From: Tichowtungia aerotolerans
GTDB lineage: Bacteria; Verrucomicrobiota; Kiritimatiellia; Kiritimatiellales; Tichowtungiaceae
Assembly: GCF_009905215.1 (NCBI RefSeq)
Contig: NZ_CP047593.1
Coordinates: 1,864,900 to 1,928,899 of the forward strand
Length of the DNA: 64,000 nt
Direction of reading: 5' to 3'
Shown: one piece after another, positions 16,483-25,531 of the stretch
Layout of the letters: the number at the start of each line of letters is the position of its first letter
How positions within the stretch are numbered: position 1 is the first letter of the stretch
Translations under genes and position numbers: made by a program
Notes under the pieces: generated by a model
What the model saw: only the letters and a program-made list of their open reading frames with translations
What the model was told of the DNA's origin: nothing
Databases searched by the model: none

Positions 16483-18396
16483 TTGAAGAGTTTGCAGAGC
16501 GGTTGGTCGTCAGCGAAAGCGGCGGAGGTTTATGGTGTCGAGCGCTGGGGTGCCGGTTATTTCAGTGTATCCGAAACCGGCGAAGTGGTGGTTCATCCGT
16601 CCGGAAACGGTGCCTCGGTGAGTCTGCAGGAGATTTCGCAGGGGATTCAGGAGCGGGGCTTTGACCTGCCGGTGCTGGTGCGCATCAGTGATATCCTCGA
16701 TGCGCGCATCAAGAATCTGCATGAGAGTTTCGGTGCGGCGATTCAGGAGTATGGATATAGCGGCTGCTATCGTGGCGTCTATCCGATCAAAGTGAATCAG
16801 CAGCAGCAGGTTGTTGAGGAGATCTGTAATTTCGGCGCGCATTATCATCATGGTCTGGAAGCGGGCAGCAAGGCCGAGCTGATTGCTGCGATGTCGTTCC
16901 TGCAGGATTCCGGTGCGTATCTGGTTTGTAACGGATACAAGGACGAAGAATTTGTCGATTTGGGACTCTACACCCTGAAGATGGGGATTCGCTGTGTTTT
17001 CGTCATCGAAATGCCCTCGGAACTCGATCTGATCCTGGAGCGATCGAAGAAACTCGGAGTGCGCCCGATTCTTGGAGTCCGCATGAAGCTTTCCACGCAG
17101 GCGAGCGGTCACTGGACTGAGTCCGGCGGAGAGCGCAGCGTGTTCGGCCTCAATACGGCGCAGGTTATGGATGCCGTCGACCGCTTGCGCGAGGAGGAGA
17201 TGCTCGACTGCCTGCATCTGCTTCACTATCACCTGGGCTCTCAAATTCCTAATATTCGCGATATCCGTGAGGCGGTCAAAGAAGGCTGCCGGATCTATGC
17301 CGGGCTGGTCAATGAAGGGGCGGCCATGGGAGCGCTGGACCTCGGCGGGGGACTGGCGGTGGACTATGACGGATCACATACGGATTTTACGAGCAGCTGC
17401 AACTACGGTACCGCCGAGTACTGCTCGGCCATTGTTGAGGAAATCATGAGTATTCTGGATGAGACCGGCACGCCGCATCCGGATATTGTCACCGAATCCG
17501 GCCGGGCTACGGTCGCCTACTATTCGGTGCTTCTGTTCAATGTGCTCGATGTCAGCCGTTTCGAAACGCACGATCTGCCCGAAACGCTGCCGGAGGACGC
17601 CCACGAACTTCTGGGGAACCTGATGGAAACGCTCAACGCCCTGAGTGTCGAAAAAGTCCAGGAGTGCTACCACGATGCCGTGTATTACCGCGACGAGGCG
17701 CACGAGCTGTTTAAGCGCGGCGGCATCACGCTGCGCGAGCGCGGGGTGGCCGGACAGATCTTCTGGCACATCCTGCGCCGCATTTCCGTGCTGCTCAAAG
17801 ACCTCGACTATGTTCCCGATGAGTTCGAACACCTGCCCGCCGCGCTGGCCGATGTCTACTACGGCAACTTCAGCCTCTTCCAGTCGCTGCCCGACAGCTG
17901 GGCCATCGATCAGCTTTTCCCGATTCTGCCGATTCACCGCCTGAATGAAGAACCGACCCACGAGGCGATTCTGGCCGACATCACCTGCGACTGCGACGGC
18001 AAAATCGACCGCTTCATCGACCTGCACGATGTGCGGCGCACACTGCCGGTGCATGATCTGCGCGATGATGAAGACTACACCCTCGGCGTTTTTCTGGTCG
18101 GGGCCTACCAGGAGACGCTGGGGGATCTGCATAATCTGCTCGGCGATACCAATGTGGTCAGTGTGCAGATTGATGAGGACGGTCACATTCACTACAGCCG
18201 CGAGATCGAAGGCGACAGTGTTGCCGATGTGCTCAGTTATGTGGAGTATGAGCCGAAGGAGATGGTGCGACGGGTGCGGGCCATGGCGGAGCGGGCGGTC
18301 AAGTCCGGTCGGATTTCACCCAAAGAGCGTCGGGCCGTCATGGATGCCTATGAAAGCGGTCTGCGTGGATATACTTATTTTGAGAGGGAAAACTGA
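16483..18396 (+). CDS. speA: Biosynthetic arginine decarboxylase
   Basis: 637 residues from TTG 16483 (AAGGAG 8 nt upstream). PLP-dependent fold III decarboxylase making agmatine from arginine, the entry to putrescine. The PLP lysine is K103 in GVYPIKVNQ. HHGLEAGSKAEL, LLHYHLGSQ and ALDLGGGLAVDYDGS are the conserved SpeA blocks, and the length matches the family (about 630-660). It begins a set of polyamine genes with the dehydrogenase at 18685 and nspC at 22451, which suggests agmatine-derived putrescine is extended by the carboxy(nor)spermidine route. Confidence 0.95.
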   Translation: MKSLQSGWSSAKAAEVYGVERWGAGYFSVSETGEVVVHPSGNGASVSLQEISQGIQERGFDLPVLVRISDILDARIKNLHESFGAAIQEYGYSGCYRGVYPIKVNQQQQVVEEICNFGAHYHHGLEAGSKAELIAAMSFLQDSGAYLVCNGYKDEEFVDLGLYTLKMGIRCVFVIEMPSELDLILERSKKLGVRPILGVRMKLSTQASGHWTESGGERSVFGLNTAQVMDAVDRLREEEMLDCLHLLHYHLGSQIPNIRDIREAVKEGCRIYAGLVNEGAAMGALDLGGGLAVDYDGSHTDFTSSCNYGTAEYCSAIVEEIMSILDETGTPHPDIVTESGRATVAYYSVLLFNVLDVSRFETHDLPETLPEDAHELLGNLMETLNALSVEKVQECYHDAVYYRDEAHELFKRGGITLRERGVAGQIFWHILRRISVLLKDLDYVPDEFEHLPAALADVYYGNFSLFQSLPDSWAIDQLFPILPIHRLNEEPTHEAILADITCDCDGKIDRFIDLHDVRRTLPVHDLRDDEDYTLGVFLVGAYQETLGDLHNLLGDTNVVSVQIDEDGHIHYSREIEGDSVADVLSYVEYEPKEMVRRVRAMAERAVKSGRISPKERRAVMDAYESGLRGYTYFEREN

Positions 18397-18684
18397 TTTA
18401 CAGAAGGATTAGTGATTGAGGAGAATTTGCGGTGTGATGTGCTGGTTGAAGACTGTTTAGAAAATTCTTCCGGTGCATAAAGCACAGTTATTAAGTGATA
18501 TGAAATTGATGGATATTCCGGTTGGTTTATTGGGGAATGTTCATGAATTAAAGGTGGTGGATGGGTTGCACCGGTTCATTTTGACAGGTGTGAACCGGTA
18601 ACTTCGTTTTCTTTGTTTCCTTCTGTGAAAAAACGATTTACAGAAGTTGTCTAAATTATCTAGTGGTATAAACAGGAGTATGTC
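18397..18684. promoter_or_regulatory. Intergenic region with inverted and direct repeats
   Basis: 288 nt without an ORF. ACCGGTTCA (18570-18578) and TGAACCGGT (18591-18599) form a 9-bp inverted repeat with a 12-nt spacer. GATTTACAGAAG occurs at 18395-18406 and again at 18635-18646. No known riboswitch or terminator recognised. It presumably carries the promoter of the dehydrogenase gene. Confidence 0.4.
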
Positions 18685-19881
18685 ATGGGCAAAGTTTTGA
18701 TTATTGGAGCCGGCGGGGTGAGCAGTGTGGTCGTTCATAAATGCGCGCAGCATCCGGACGTTTTTGAAGAAATTGTTTTGGCCAGCCGCACGAAAAGCAA
18801 GTGCGACTCCATCGCCGCTCAGATTGACCGTCCGATAGAAACTGCTCAGGTCGATGCCGATAATGTTCCCGAGCTCGTTGAACTGATTAAAAAAGTCCAG
18901 CCCGACCTCGTTCTCAACGTCGCTTTGCCCTATCAGGATCTGCACATCATGGACGCCTGTCTTGAAACCGGCGTCAACTATCTCGATACCGCCAACTATG
19001 AACCGGAAGACACTGCGAAGTTCGAATATAAATGGCAGTGGGACTATCAGGACCGTTTCAAAGACGCAGGGATTATGGCGCTGCTCGGCTCCGGCTTCGA
19101 TCCCGGCGTCACCTCTGTCTTCTGTACCTACATTCAGAAGCACCACCTCGATGAAGTTCACACCATCGATATCATCGATGTCAATGCCGGGGATCACGGC
19201 TATCCGTTTGCCACCAATTTCAATCCCGAAATCAATATCCGTGAAGTCACCGCCCGCGGCCGTTACTGGGAAAAAGGCGAATGGAAAGAAACCGACCCGC
19301 TCTCCGTCAAGCATGCCTTTGAAGTGCCGGAAAACATCGGTACGCCCAACATCTACCTGATGTATCACGAAGAGCTCGAATCGCTCGCCAAACACATCCC
19401 GCACCTGAAGCGCGCACGCTTCTGGATGAGCTTCGGCGACAGCTACCTCAAACACCTCGAAGTGCTCGGCAACGTCGGCATGACCCGCATCGACGAAGTT
19501 GAATTCAACGGACAGAAAATCATTCCGCTTCAGTTCCTTAAAGCCCTGCTGCCCGATCCGGCCACGCTCGGTCCCCGCACCGTTGGCAAAACATGGATCG
19601 GCTGCCAGGTCACCGGCCTCAAAGACGGTAAGGAGAAAACCGTCACCATCTACAACACCTGCGATCACCAGGAGTGCTACAAAGAAGTGCAGTCGCAGGC
19701 CATTTCCTACACCACCGGCGTGCCCGCCATGATCGGGGCCAACCTCATGATTTCCAAGGTTTGGAGCGGCGAGGGCGTCTTCAACATGGAACAGATGGAC
19801 CCCGATCCCTTCATGGACCTGCTCAACACCTGCGGTCTGCCGTGGAAAGTCATCGACGGCCCCGTCATCGATCTCGGATAA
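18685..19881 (+). CDS. Carboxynorspermidine synthase-like dehydrogenase
   Basis: 398 residues; CAGGAG lies 6 nt upstream. The N-terminus KVLIIGAGGVSSVVVHKCA is an NAD(P)-binding Rossmann loop of the saccharopine-dehydrogenase family. LGSGFDPGVTSVFC and NAGDHGYPFATNFNPEINIREVT are characteristic of carboxynorspermidine/carboxyspermidine dehydrogenase (CANSDH/CASDH). The enzyme condenses aspartate-beta-semialdehyde with a diamine, using NADPH. Its partner decarboxylase nspC is 2.6 kb downstream. Saccharopine dehydrogenase is the main alternative, made unlikely by the nspC context. It overlaps the next gene by one base (TAATG). Confidence 0.9.
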   Translation: MGKVLIIGAGGVSSVVVHKCAQHPDVFEEIVLASRTKSKCDSIAAQIDRPIETAQVDADNVPELVELIKKVQPDLVLNVALPYQDLHIMDACLETGVNYLDTANYEPEDTAKFEYKWQWDYQDRFKDAGIMALLGSGFDPGVTSVFCTYIQKHHLDEVHTIDIIDVNAGDHGYPFATNFNPEINIREVTARGRYWEKGEWKETDPLSVKHAFEVPENIGTPNIYLMYHEELESLAKHIPHLKRARFWMSFGDSYLKHLEVLGNVGMTRIDEVEFNGQKIIPLQFLKALLPDPATLGPRTVGKTWIGCQVTGLKDGKEKTVTIYNTCDHQECYKEVQSQAISYTTGVPAMIGANLMISKVWSGEGVFNMEQMDPDPFMDLLNTCGLPWKVIDGPVIDLG

Positions 19882-21062
19882 TGTACGATGTAATTATTAT
19901 CGGCGGGGGCGCGGCGGGCATGTTTGCCGCCGCGGTACTCGCGGAAGAGGCTCCGGAGCTGAATGTGCTGGTGCTCGAAAAGGGCGCGAAGCCGCTGGCG
20001 AAGGTCCGTGTTTCGGGCGGCGGGCGCTGCAATTTGACGCATGTCTGCTCCGACATTCGCGAGTTCATCAAAAACTATCCGCGCGGCGGGCGCGAGCTGA
20101 TCGGCCCGTTCAACCGTTTTGGGCCGGCGCAAACCGTCGACTGGTTTGAGTGGCACGGCGTGCCGCTGGTCACGCTCGACGACGGCTGCCTTTTTCCCGA
20201 ATCCGACAGCTCTGAAAGTGTGATTGATGCGCTGCTCGAAAGCGGCGCGAAGATCCGGACGAATGCGCAAGTCGCCAAAATTTTTGGCTTTGAGGGTGGG
20301 TTCAATGTGAAGCTGACGGACGGCGAGCAGCTCAGTTGCCGTAAGCTGCTGGTGGCGACCGGCGGCGGCGCATTTGTCGAAGGGCTCGGCCACACCATCG
20401 AGCCGTGCGTGCCGTCGCTGTTTACATTCAATACGTCGGATAAAGAACTGACCGCACTGTCCGGAATCGTGGTGGAGCCGGTTCAGGTGAGCGCCGGAAA
20501 GCTGAAGGCGGACGGTGCACTGCTGATAACGCATCAGGGCGTCAGTGGCCCGGCGGTTTTGCGGCTTTCGTCATTTGGTGCGCGGACGCTGGCGGAAACC
20601 AATTACCGCTTTGAAATGAAGATCAATTGGCTCCCGGATCAGAACGCGGAACAGATTTTCCAAACCTTGGAAAAACAGAAGGCGGCGTCGCCGAAAAAGC
20701 AGATCGGAACCTGGTCGCCGGTCGGGCTGGTTTCCAGACTTTGGAAACTGCTGGTTGCCCGCGCGGGCATCGATGAGACGCGCGAGTGGGGCGGATGCTC
20801 CGCGAAGGCGCTGCGGCAGCTTGCCGCGCAGATCAGCGGGTTCACGCTTCCAATTACTGGAAAAAACCGGCACCGCGAGGAATTTGTCACCTGCGGCGGA
20901 ATTCGCCTGAAGGAAGTGAATTTCCAGACGATGGAAAGCCGTCTGGTTCCCGGTCTCTATGTTGCGGGCGAGGTGCTCGATATCGATGCGCTGACCGGCG
21001 GCTTCAATCTGCAGGCGGCATGGACAACGGGATATCTCGCGGCGCAGGCGATGATGATTTAG
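19881..21062 (+). CDS. BaiN/HI0933-type FAD flavoprotein
   Basis: 393 residues from ATG 19881, overlapping the preceding stop (TAATG, translational coupling). YDVIIIGGGAAGMFAAA is the FAD-binding loop and VSGGGRCNLTH is the signature of the HI0933/BaiN family, with VATGGGAF and GEVLDIDALTGGFNLQAAWTTG closing the FAD site. The redox role is unknown. Oddly, the gene carries four copies of the TTCCA-N5-TGGAA word (20658, 20732, 20848, 20922) in less than 300 bp, encoding IFQTLEK, SRLWKLL and similar variants in two frames. The stop overlaps that of the convergent gene by 4 nt. Confidence 0.9.
   Translation: MYDVIIIGGGAAGMFAAAVLAEEAPELNVLVLEKGAKPLAKVRVSGGGRCNLTHVCSDIREFIKNYPRGGRELIGPFNRFGPAQTVDWFEWHGVPLVTLDDGCLFPESDSSESVIDALLESGAKIRTNAQVAKIFGFEGGFNVKLTDGEQLSCRKLLVATGGGAFVEGLGHTIEPCVPSLFTFNTSDKELTALSGIVVEPVQVSAGKLKADGALLITHQGVSGPAVLRLSSFGARTLAETNYRFEMKINWLPDQNAEQIFQTLEKQKAASPKKQIGTWSPVGLVSRLWKLLVARAGIDETREWGGCSAKALRQLAAQISGFTLPITGKNRHREEFVTCGGIRLKEVNFQTMESRLVPGLYVAGEVLDIDALTGGFNLQAAWTTGYLAAQAMMI
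20658..20936. repeat. Four TTCCA-N5-TGGAA palindromes inside the flavoprotein gene
   Basis: TTCCAAACCTTGGAA (20658-20672), TTCCAGACTTTGGAA (20732-20746), TTCCAATTACTGGAA (20848-20862) and TTCCAGACGATGGAA (20922-20936). This is the densest cluster in the window. Confidence 0.85.
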
Positions 21063-22012
21063 GGCAGGCGGTATTCCTTCTTCATCCAGTCGATCGCTTT
21101 GTCGGCGAGGTTGGGTGGCAGGATGTCGGTATGTCCGTCGTATAGATCAATGTGATATTTGGGAATGTTGTCCGTGATGAACTGAGCCTGTTTTTTCACA
21201 TTGTCCTGATCTTCCGCGCCCAGCAGAGCGTAGACCCGCATATCGCTGTTTTTGCGGATCAGGTCAATGGGCGGATCAATGCTGCGCAATCCGTCGAAAT
21301 CCGGTTCCTGAAGGATTACGCCGGCGACGGGGCGCATGGTTGCGTAAAGCAGCGCGGGCACGGTGCCGGCCGTAAAGAGTTTGCGGCGGGAAATCCTGAA
21401 TTTTTCCACGGCGTCATCGTAGGCGGCCAGAAAGTTTTCATTCATCTTCTGCCCAAGGCGATCGCCTTTCTGCTCGCTGAGGATCACGGCGGCCCATTTT
21501 TTACCCTGGACCCGCTTGCAAATACTGTCCCACTGCCTGGGATGTTCTACAAACAGGCAGGGATAATAGCGGCTGTCTGATTCGTAGTAGCCTTCCGGCA
21601 AGTAAACGTAGTACCCGCTTCGGCCGGAGTCGGGACGAATGGGCTCGGGCAGGTAGTTCCAGTCCTCGTTGCGATTGTAGGTGGCGACAACGGCAGAAAT
21701 TTTGTTTTCCGGGTAGATCTGTTTCTGTTTTTTCAGTTCTGCTTTTTTTTCCTGTTTGAGCTGAGCCGCGCGTTCGGTGCGCTCCCGGGCCTTTTGAAGA
21801 TAGCTGTCGGAGATGTCGCTGTTGGTCACGATTCCGTTGCGAAGCGTTACGGTTCCCTTGGGAAACAGGATCACTTCCATCTCTCCCTGGAGCATACTGC
21901 CCTTCGGTTCGCCGAGTTCCGCGATTACAGAGTCCCGGCTGTCTCCGGGTTGGACTGCCTGTGCCTGATAGAGAAACAGCAGTGCGAGTGTGGCCGGGCG
22001 AAAAATTTTCAT
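21059..22012 (-). CDS. Secreted esterase-like protein, serine motif absent
   Basis: 317 residues from ATG 22012, with a signal peptide (MKIFRPATLALLFLYQAQA). Residues about 22-70 (DSRDSVIAELGEPKGS...) resemble a SmpA/OmlA-type small domain, then a charged helical stretch (QKARERTERAAQLKQEKKAE). The C-terminal about 200 residues look like an alpha/beta-hydrolase of the esterase/PHB-depolymerase kind: GYYVYLPEGYY early and a possible catalytic His in YDGHTDILPP. Where a GxSxG nucleophile is expected (after SRRKLF) the sequence is TAGTVPALLYA, so no Ser is in place. It may be a non-catalytic relative. Family call is tentative. Confidence 0.6.
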   Translation of the reverse strand: MKIFRPATLALLFLYQAQAVQPGDSRDSVIAELGEPKGSMLQGEMEVILFPKGTVTLRNGIVTNSDISDSYLQKARERTERAAQLKQEKKAELKKQKQIYPENKISAVVATYNRNEDWNYLPEPIRPDSGRSGYYVYLPEGYYESDSRYYPCLFVEHPRQWDSICKRVQGKKWAAVILSEQKGDRLGQKMNENFLAAYDDAVEKFRISRRKLFTAGTVPALLYATMRPVAGVILQEPDFDGLRSIDPPIDLIRKNSDMRVYALLGAEDQDNVKKQAQFITDNIPKYHIDLYDGHTDILPPNLADKAIDWMKKEYRLP

Positions 22013-22174
22013 GACTGAACTATAGCGCAAAACGACGGGTTTGATTGCAGATAATTCAAAAATTCCGGGTTTGGAATCGGCCGGTAAAAAAGCGGGGCGC
22101 TGCCGAATCATTTTTACTTGTTTTCGCCAACGGAAAGAATATAGAGCTCGGTGCATTTCTGTGCAGGAGACTGT

Positions 22175-22399
22175 ATGGCCAAAGTTAAAGAAGATTTGAT
22201 TGTGATGGACGGGACGGTAGTCGATGTGCTGCCGGCAACCATGTATCGGGTGGAACTGGAAAACGGCCACAAATTGCTGGCGCATGTTTCCGGAAAAATC
22301 CGCAAGAATTTCATTCGCATTTCGACGGGGGATCGTGTGACCGTGGAAATCTCCGCGTATGACCTGACCAAGGGCCGCATTACCTATCGCCACAGCTGA
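22175..22399 (+). CDS. infA: Translation initiation factor IF-1
   Basis: 74 residues from ATG 22175 with AGGAG upstream. An S1/OB-fold protein; [32 protein letters not shown] and [24 protein letters not shown] match IF-1 along its full length. It binds the 30S A site with IF-2 and IF-3. It stands as a single gene before nspC rather than with ribosomal-protein genes. Confidence 0.97.
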   Translation: MAKVKEDLIVMDGTVVDVLPATMYRVELENGHKLLAHVSGKIRKNFIRISTGDRVTVEISAYDLTKGRITYRHS

Positions 22400-22450
22400 G
22401 TTCGGCTGTTTTGGCGTGCAATCCGCTGCATCCGACGGTAAAACCGCCGC

Positions 22451-23611
22451 ATGAATTTACGGACGGTTTCCACTCCCTGTTTTATTGTTGATGAGGCGCT
22501 GGTACGGCGGAACTGCGAAATCCTCGCATCTGTTAAAGAACGGACCGGATGCAAGATCCTGCTGGCGCTCAAAGGTTTTGCCTGCTGGCCGCTTTTTCCA
22601 ATGGTTGGAAAATACCTCGACGGCGTCTGCGCCAGCTCCCCGTGGGAGGCGCGCCTCGGCCGTGAGGAATTCGGCAGGGAAGTCCATGCTTTTGCTGCTG
22701 CTTATTCGGACGCCGATTTTGCGGAACTGCTGACCCTTTGCGATGAGATTGACTTCAACTCGTTCCATCAACTGAATCGATTCCGTGATGTGGCGGAACG
22801 CGACCTCCGGGCGCGTTTGAGCGCGCTCGGAGAGCCCGTTCCACCTGTTAAAATCGGACTGCGCATTAACCCCGAATGCTCCACGCAAGATCATGCCATT
22901 TATGATCCCTGCGCGCCGAAGTCCCGCCTTGGAATCCGGCGGGCGGATTTTGAAGGACAAAGCCTCGACGGTATTTCCGGACTGCATTTCCATACGCTGT
23001 GTGAACAGAACGCCGATGCACTCGAAAAAACGCTGGCCGCAGTCGAAGAAAAATTCGGCGAGTTTCTGCCGCAGATGGAGTGGGTCAATTTCGGCGGCGG
23101 ACACCACATTACGCGCGACGACTATGATGTTGATCGGCTTTGCGAGCTCATTAATGCGTTTAAGGCGAAATACGGTGTGCAGGTGATTCTGGAGCCGGGC
23201 GAAGCGGTTGCGCTCAACGCGGGAGTGCTGGTTGCTTCCGTGCTCGATGTGGTTCACAACGAAATGGACATTGCCATTCTCGATGTTTCCTGCACCTGCC
23301 ACATGCCGGATGTGATGGAGATGCCGTACCGACCGGTTATCACCGGGGCCGGGGAGTCCGGCGAAAAGGCGCATACTTACCGGTTGGCCGGTCTCAGCTG
23401 TTTGGCCGGCGATGTCATCGGCGACTGGTCTTTTGATGAACCGCTGAAGCCGGGCGATCGGTTGGAGTTTCTCGACATGGCCCACTACACCATGGTCAAA
23501 ACCACGTTTTTCAACGGCATTCAGCATCCTTCCATCGCCATCCAGCGCGGCGACGAACTTGAGGTTGTTCGCAAGTTTAATTATCAGGATTACAAAAACC
23601 AATTAGCTTAA
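22451..23611 (+). CDS. nspC: Carboxynorspermidine decarboxylase
   Basis: 386 residues. PLP-dependent fold III enzyme; STPCFIVDEALVRRNCEIL and LALKGFACW place the PLP lysine at K41. WVNFGGGHHITRDDYD, LEPGEAVALNAG and DVSCTCHMPDVMEMPYRP are conserved NspC blocks, the Cys of SCTCHMPD being the active-site residue on the partner subunit. It decarboxylates carboxy(nor)spermidine made by the 18685-19881 dehydrogenase. No strong SD is seen before the ATG. The word TTCCAATGGTTGGAA (22596-22610) is read in frame as FPMVGK in a conserved stretch. Confidence 0.95.
   Translation: MNLRTVSTPCFIVDEALVRRNCEILASVKERTGCKILLALKGFACWPLFPMVGKYLDGVCASSPWEARLGREEFGREVHAFAAAYSDADFAELLTLCDEIDFNSFHQLNRFRDVAERDLRARLSALGEPVPPVKIGLRINPECSTQDHAIYDPCAPKSRLGIRRADFEGQSLDGISGLHFHTLCEQNADALEKTLAAVEEKFGEFLPQMEWVNFGGGHHITRDDYDVDRLCELINAFKAKYGVQVILEPGEAVALNAGVLVASVLDVVHNEMDIAILDVSCTCHMPDVMEMPYRPVITGAGESGEKAHTYRLAGLSCLAGDVIGDWSFDEPLKPGDRLEFLDMAHYTMVKTTFFNGIQHPSIAIQRGDELEVVRKFNYQDYKNQLA
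22596..22610. repeat. 15-bp palindrome inside nspC
   Basis: TTCCAATGGTTGGAA, exact arms, encoding part of LFPMVGKYL. Confidence 0.8.
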
Positions 23612-23704
23612 TTGGCACAAAGCCTCAAAATTTCCCGAGGTTTGTCTTAGAACCCTGAAATCTTCGAGGAATAAATATCTCATAAAAAATTTCAGGAAAA
23701 GGTT

Positions 23705-23728
23705 TACATACATGCGTGTATGTATGTA
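23705..23728 (+). promoter_or_regulatory. AcrR-type TetR operator
   Basis: TACATACA-TGCG-TGTATGTA plus a further TGTA repeat. The arms match the 24-bp E. coli acrR/acrAB operator (TACATACAT...ATGTATGTA). It sits 32 nt before the TetR start, where binding would block the whole efflux operon. Confidence 0.85.
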
Positions 23729-23759
23729 TAACGCGTACCCAGAACTTGGAGGAAGTAGG

Positions 23760-24425
23760 ATGGCAAGACGAACCAAAGAGGAAGCGGACGCAACGCGCGA
23801 GAGCGTGTTGATGGCCGCATTGGATCTGTTTGCGGAAAAAGGGTATTCGCGAACGACACTCGCAGGCATTGCTAAACGAATCGGTATGACGCGCGGAGCG
23901 GTGTACTGGCATTTTGACAACAAAGAGGCACTGCTTGCTGCATTGATTGATCATGTGCACGAGCTGAAAGAGGACGTGGTCCATTCGCAGATTTCTAACA
24001 TTCAGACAATTGACGATCTGCGAAAAGCCTGCATCCTGCACGCACAGATGGTCGAGAGCGACCCCGTAGTTCACAAGTTTGAGTTTTTTATGATGTATCA
24101 GATGGAATGGTCCGAAGAACTGCTGGAGCAGACCAAGCGCAATATGGATGAGCTCCGTGAAAATCCGCTGGACAGTTTTAAAAAACATTTCAACCAGCCT
24201 CAAATTGCTGCACGTTTAAATCCGGGAGTTGATACGAATCTTTTAGTGATGACTTTGGCATCCTTCTGGGTCGGTGCCTGTAAAATATGTCTGGGGTATC
24301 ACTTCCCGGATTCAGAGGTGGTTCGTGAAGACGGTGAGACGACAGGAACAGGAGTCAGTTTTGTAAAAACCGTGGAGCGCGGTTTCGATTTAATTATGAA
24401 TGGGGTTTTAAAGAAAGAGGCATGA
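23760..24425 (+). CDS. acrR: TetR-family efflux repressor, AcrR-like
   Basis: 221 residues from ATG 23760 with GGAGG upstream; an ATG at 23712 lies inside the operator and is rejected. ARRTKEEADATRESVLMAALDLFAEKG and IAKRIGMTRGAVYWHFDNKEALL are close to the AcrR/TtgR DNA-binding domain. The C-terminal ligand-binding domain is helical. It likely represses its own operon through the site at 23705-23728 and is released by hydrophobic drugs. Its stop overlaps the region of the adaptor's start. Confidence 0.92.
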   Translation: MARRTKEEADATRESVLMAALDLFAEKGYSRTTLAGIAKRIGMTRGAVYWHFDNKEALLAALIDHVHELKEDVVHSQISNIQTIDDLRKACILHAQMVESDPVVHKFEFFMMYQMEWSEELLEQTKRNMDELRENPLDSFKKHFNQPQIAARLNPGVDTNLLVMTLASFWVGACKICLGYHFPDSEVVREDGETTGTGVSFVKTVERGFDLIMNGVLKKEA

Positions 24426-24427
24426 CG

Positions 24428-25531
24428 ATGAATAAAAAAATGATTTTTGCGGGCGTGGGGGTTGTCTTGGTCGCCGGAGCCGGCGGCTGGTTTCTTCGCG
24501 GCATGGCCGGCGCCAAAGGCCCCGGCATGCCGGGGATGGGCGGCATGCAGATGCCGCCGCCGGCGGTCAATGCCATGGAGATCCGTCCCTCCTTCCTGCG
24601 CCCCGCCGAGGAGTTTATCGCCCGGGTCGAGCCCGTTCAGGATGTGATGATCCGCAGCGAAATTTCCGGAATGATTGAAACCGTTCATTTTTCCGAGGGG
24701 GCTCAGGTTCGCGAAGGCGACGTGCTCTTCACCATCGACAGGCGCAGCTATCAGGCCGCCGCCGATGCGGCGGAGGCCGATCTGCTGCTTGCCCGGCGGC
24801 TGTATGAGCGGCTGCAGAAGGCCGATGAGCGCAGCGTTTCCAAATCCGATCTCGAAACGGCTGAAAGCGATCTGCTGCGGGCGCAGGCCGCCTTCGATGC
24901 CGCACAGGTGGATCTGGAGCGCACGGAAATCAAGGCGCCTGTCAGCGGGCGCATCGGTTCGGCGCTGATCAAAAAAGGCAACTATGTTACGCCGGCGTCC
25001 GGGGACCTGGCGCGCATTGTGCAGATCGATCCGATCCGGGTGACCTTTTCGATGACCGACCGCGAGTATCTCGCGCTTCGGCAGCGGGAACTGGCCGGCG
25101 ACGGCCGCGTGCGCGTCGCCCAGGTTCGGCTGGCGGACGGCTCCACCTTTGATGCCGTCGGCAGGAAGGATTTTGACGACAACGCCATCAACCCGGCGAC
25201 CGGCACGATTGCCGTCCGCTACCTGTTCGAAAACAAAGACCAGCTGCTGCTCCCCGGCGGTTTCGTGACGGCGCTGATCCGCAACTCCGACGCCGCCGCG
25301 GGGATCCTGATTCCGCAGAAGGCGGTGCTGGTCGATCAGCAGGGAGCCTATGTGCTCACGGTGGATGAGGCCGGTTCTGTGGGAACGGCGCGGATTGCGC
25401 CGGGTCAGCAGGTCGGCACCGGCATCACCGTGCTGTCCGGACTGAAAGAAGGCGACCGGATTATTGTCGACGGCGTGCAGAAGGCACAGCCGGGGGCGAC
25501 GGTCAGTGTGACTTTGCTGGAGGATAAATAA
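24428..25531 (+). CDS. RND efflux periplasmic adaptor (MFP)
   Basis: 367 residues from ATG 24428 (GAGG 7 nt upstream; an ATG at 24422 is too close). An N-terminal hydrophobic segment is followed by a Gly/Met/Pro-rich linker ([14 protein letters not shown]), the lipoyl halves ([28 protein letters not shown] and [20 protein letters not shown]), a coiled-coil hairpin between them (about residues 105-160), then beta-barrel and membrane-proximal domains. No lipobox Cys, so it is anchored or secreted. It bridges pump and outer-membrane channel. It overlaps the pump gene by one base. Confidence 0.93.
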   Translation: MNKKMIFAGVGVVLVAGAGGWFLRGMAGAKGPGMPGMGGMQMPPPAVNAMEIRPSFLRPAEEFIARVEPVQDVMIRSEISGMIETVHFSEGAQVREGDVLFTIDRRSYQAAADAAEADLLLARRLYERLQKADERSVSKSDLETAESDLLRAQAAFDAAQVDLERTEIKAPVSGRIGSALIKKGNYVTPASGDLARIVQIDPIRVTFSMTDREYLALRQRELAGDGRVRVAQVRLADGSTFDAVGRKDFDDNAINPATGTIAVRYLFENKDQLLLPGGFVTALIRNSDAAAGILIPQKAVLVDQQGAYVLTVDEAGSVGTARIAPGQQVGTGITVLSGLKEGDRIIVDGVQKAQPGATVSVTLLEDK

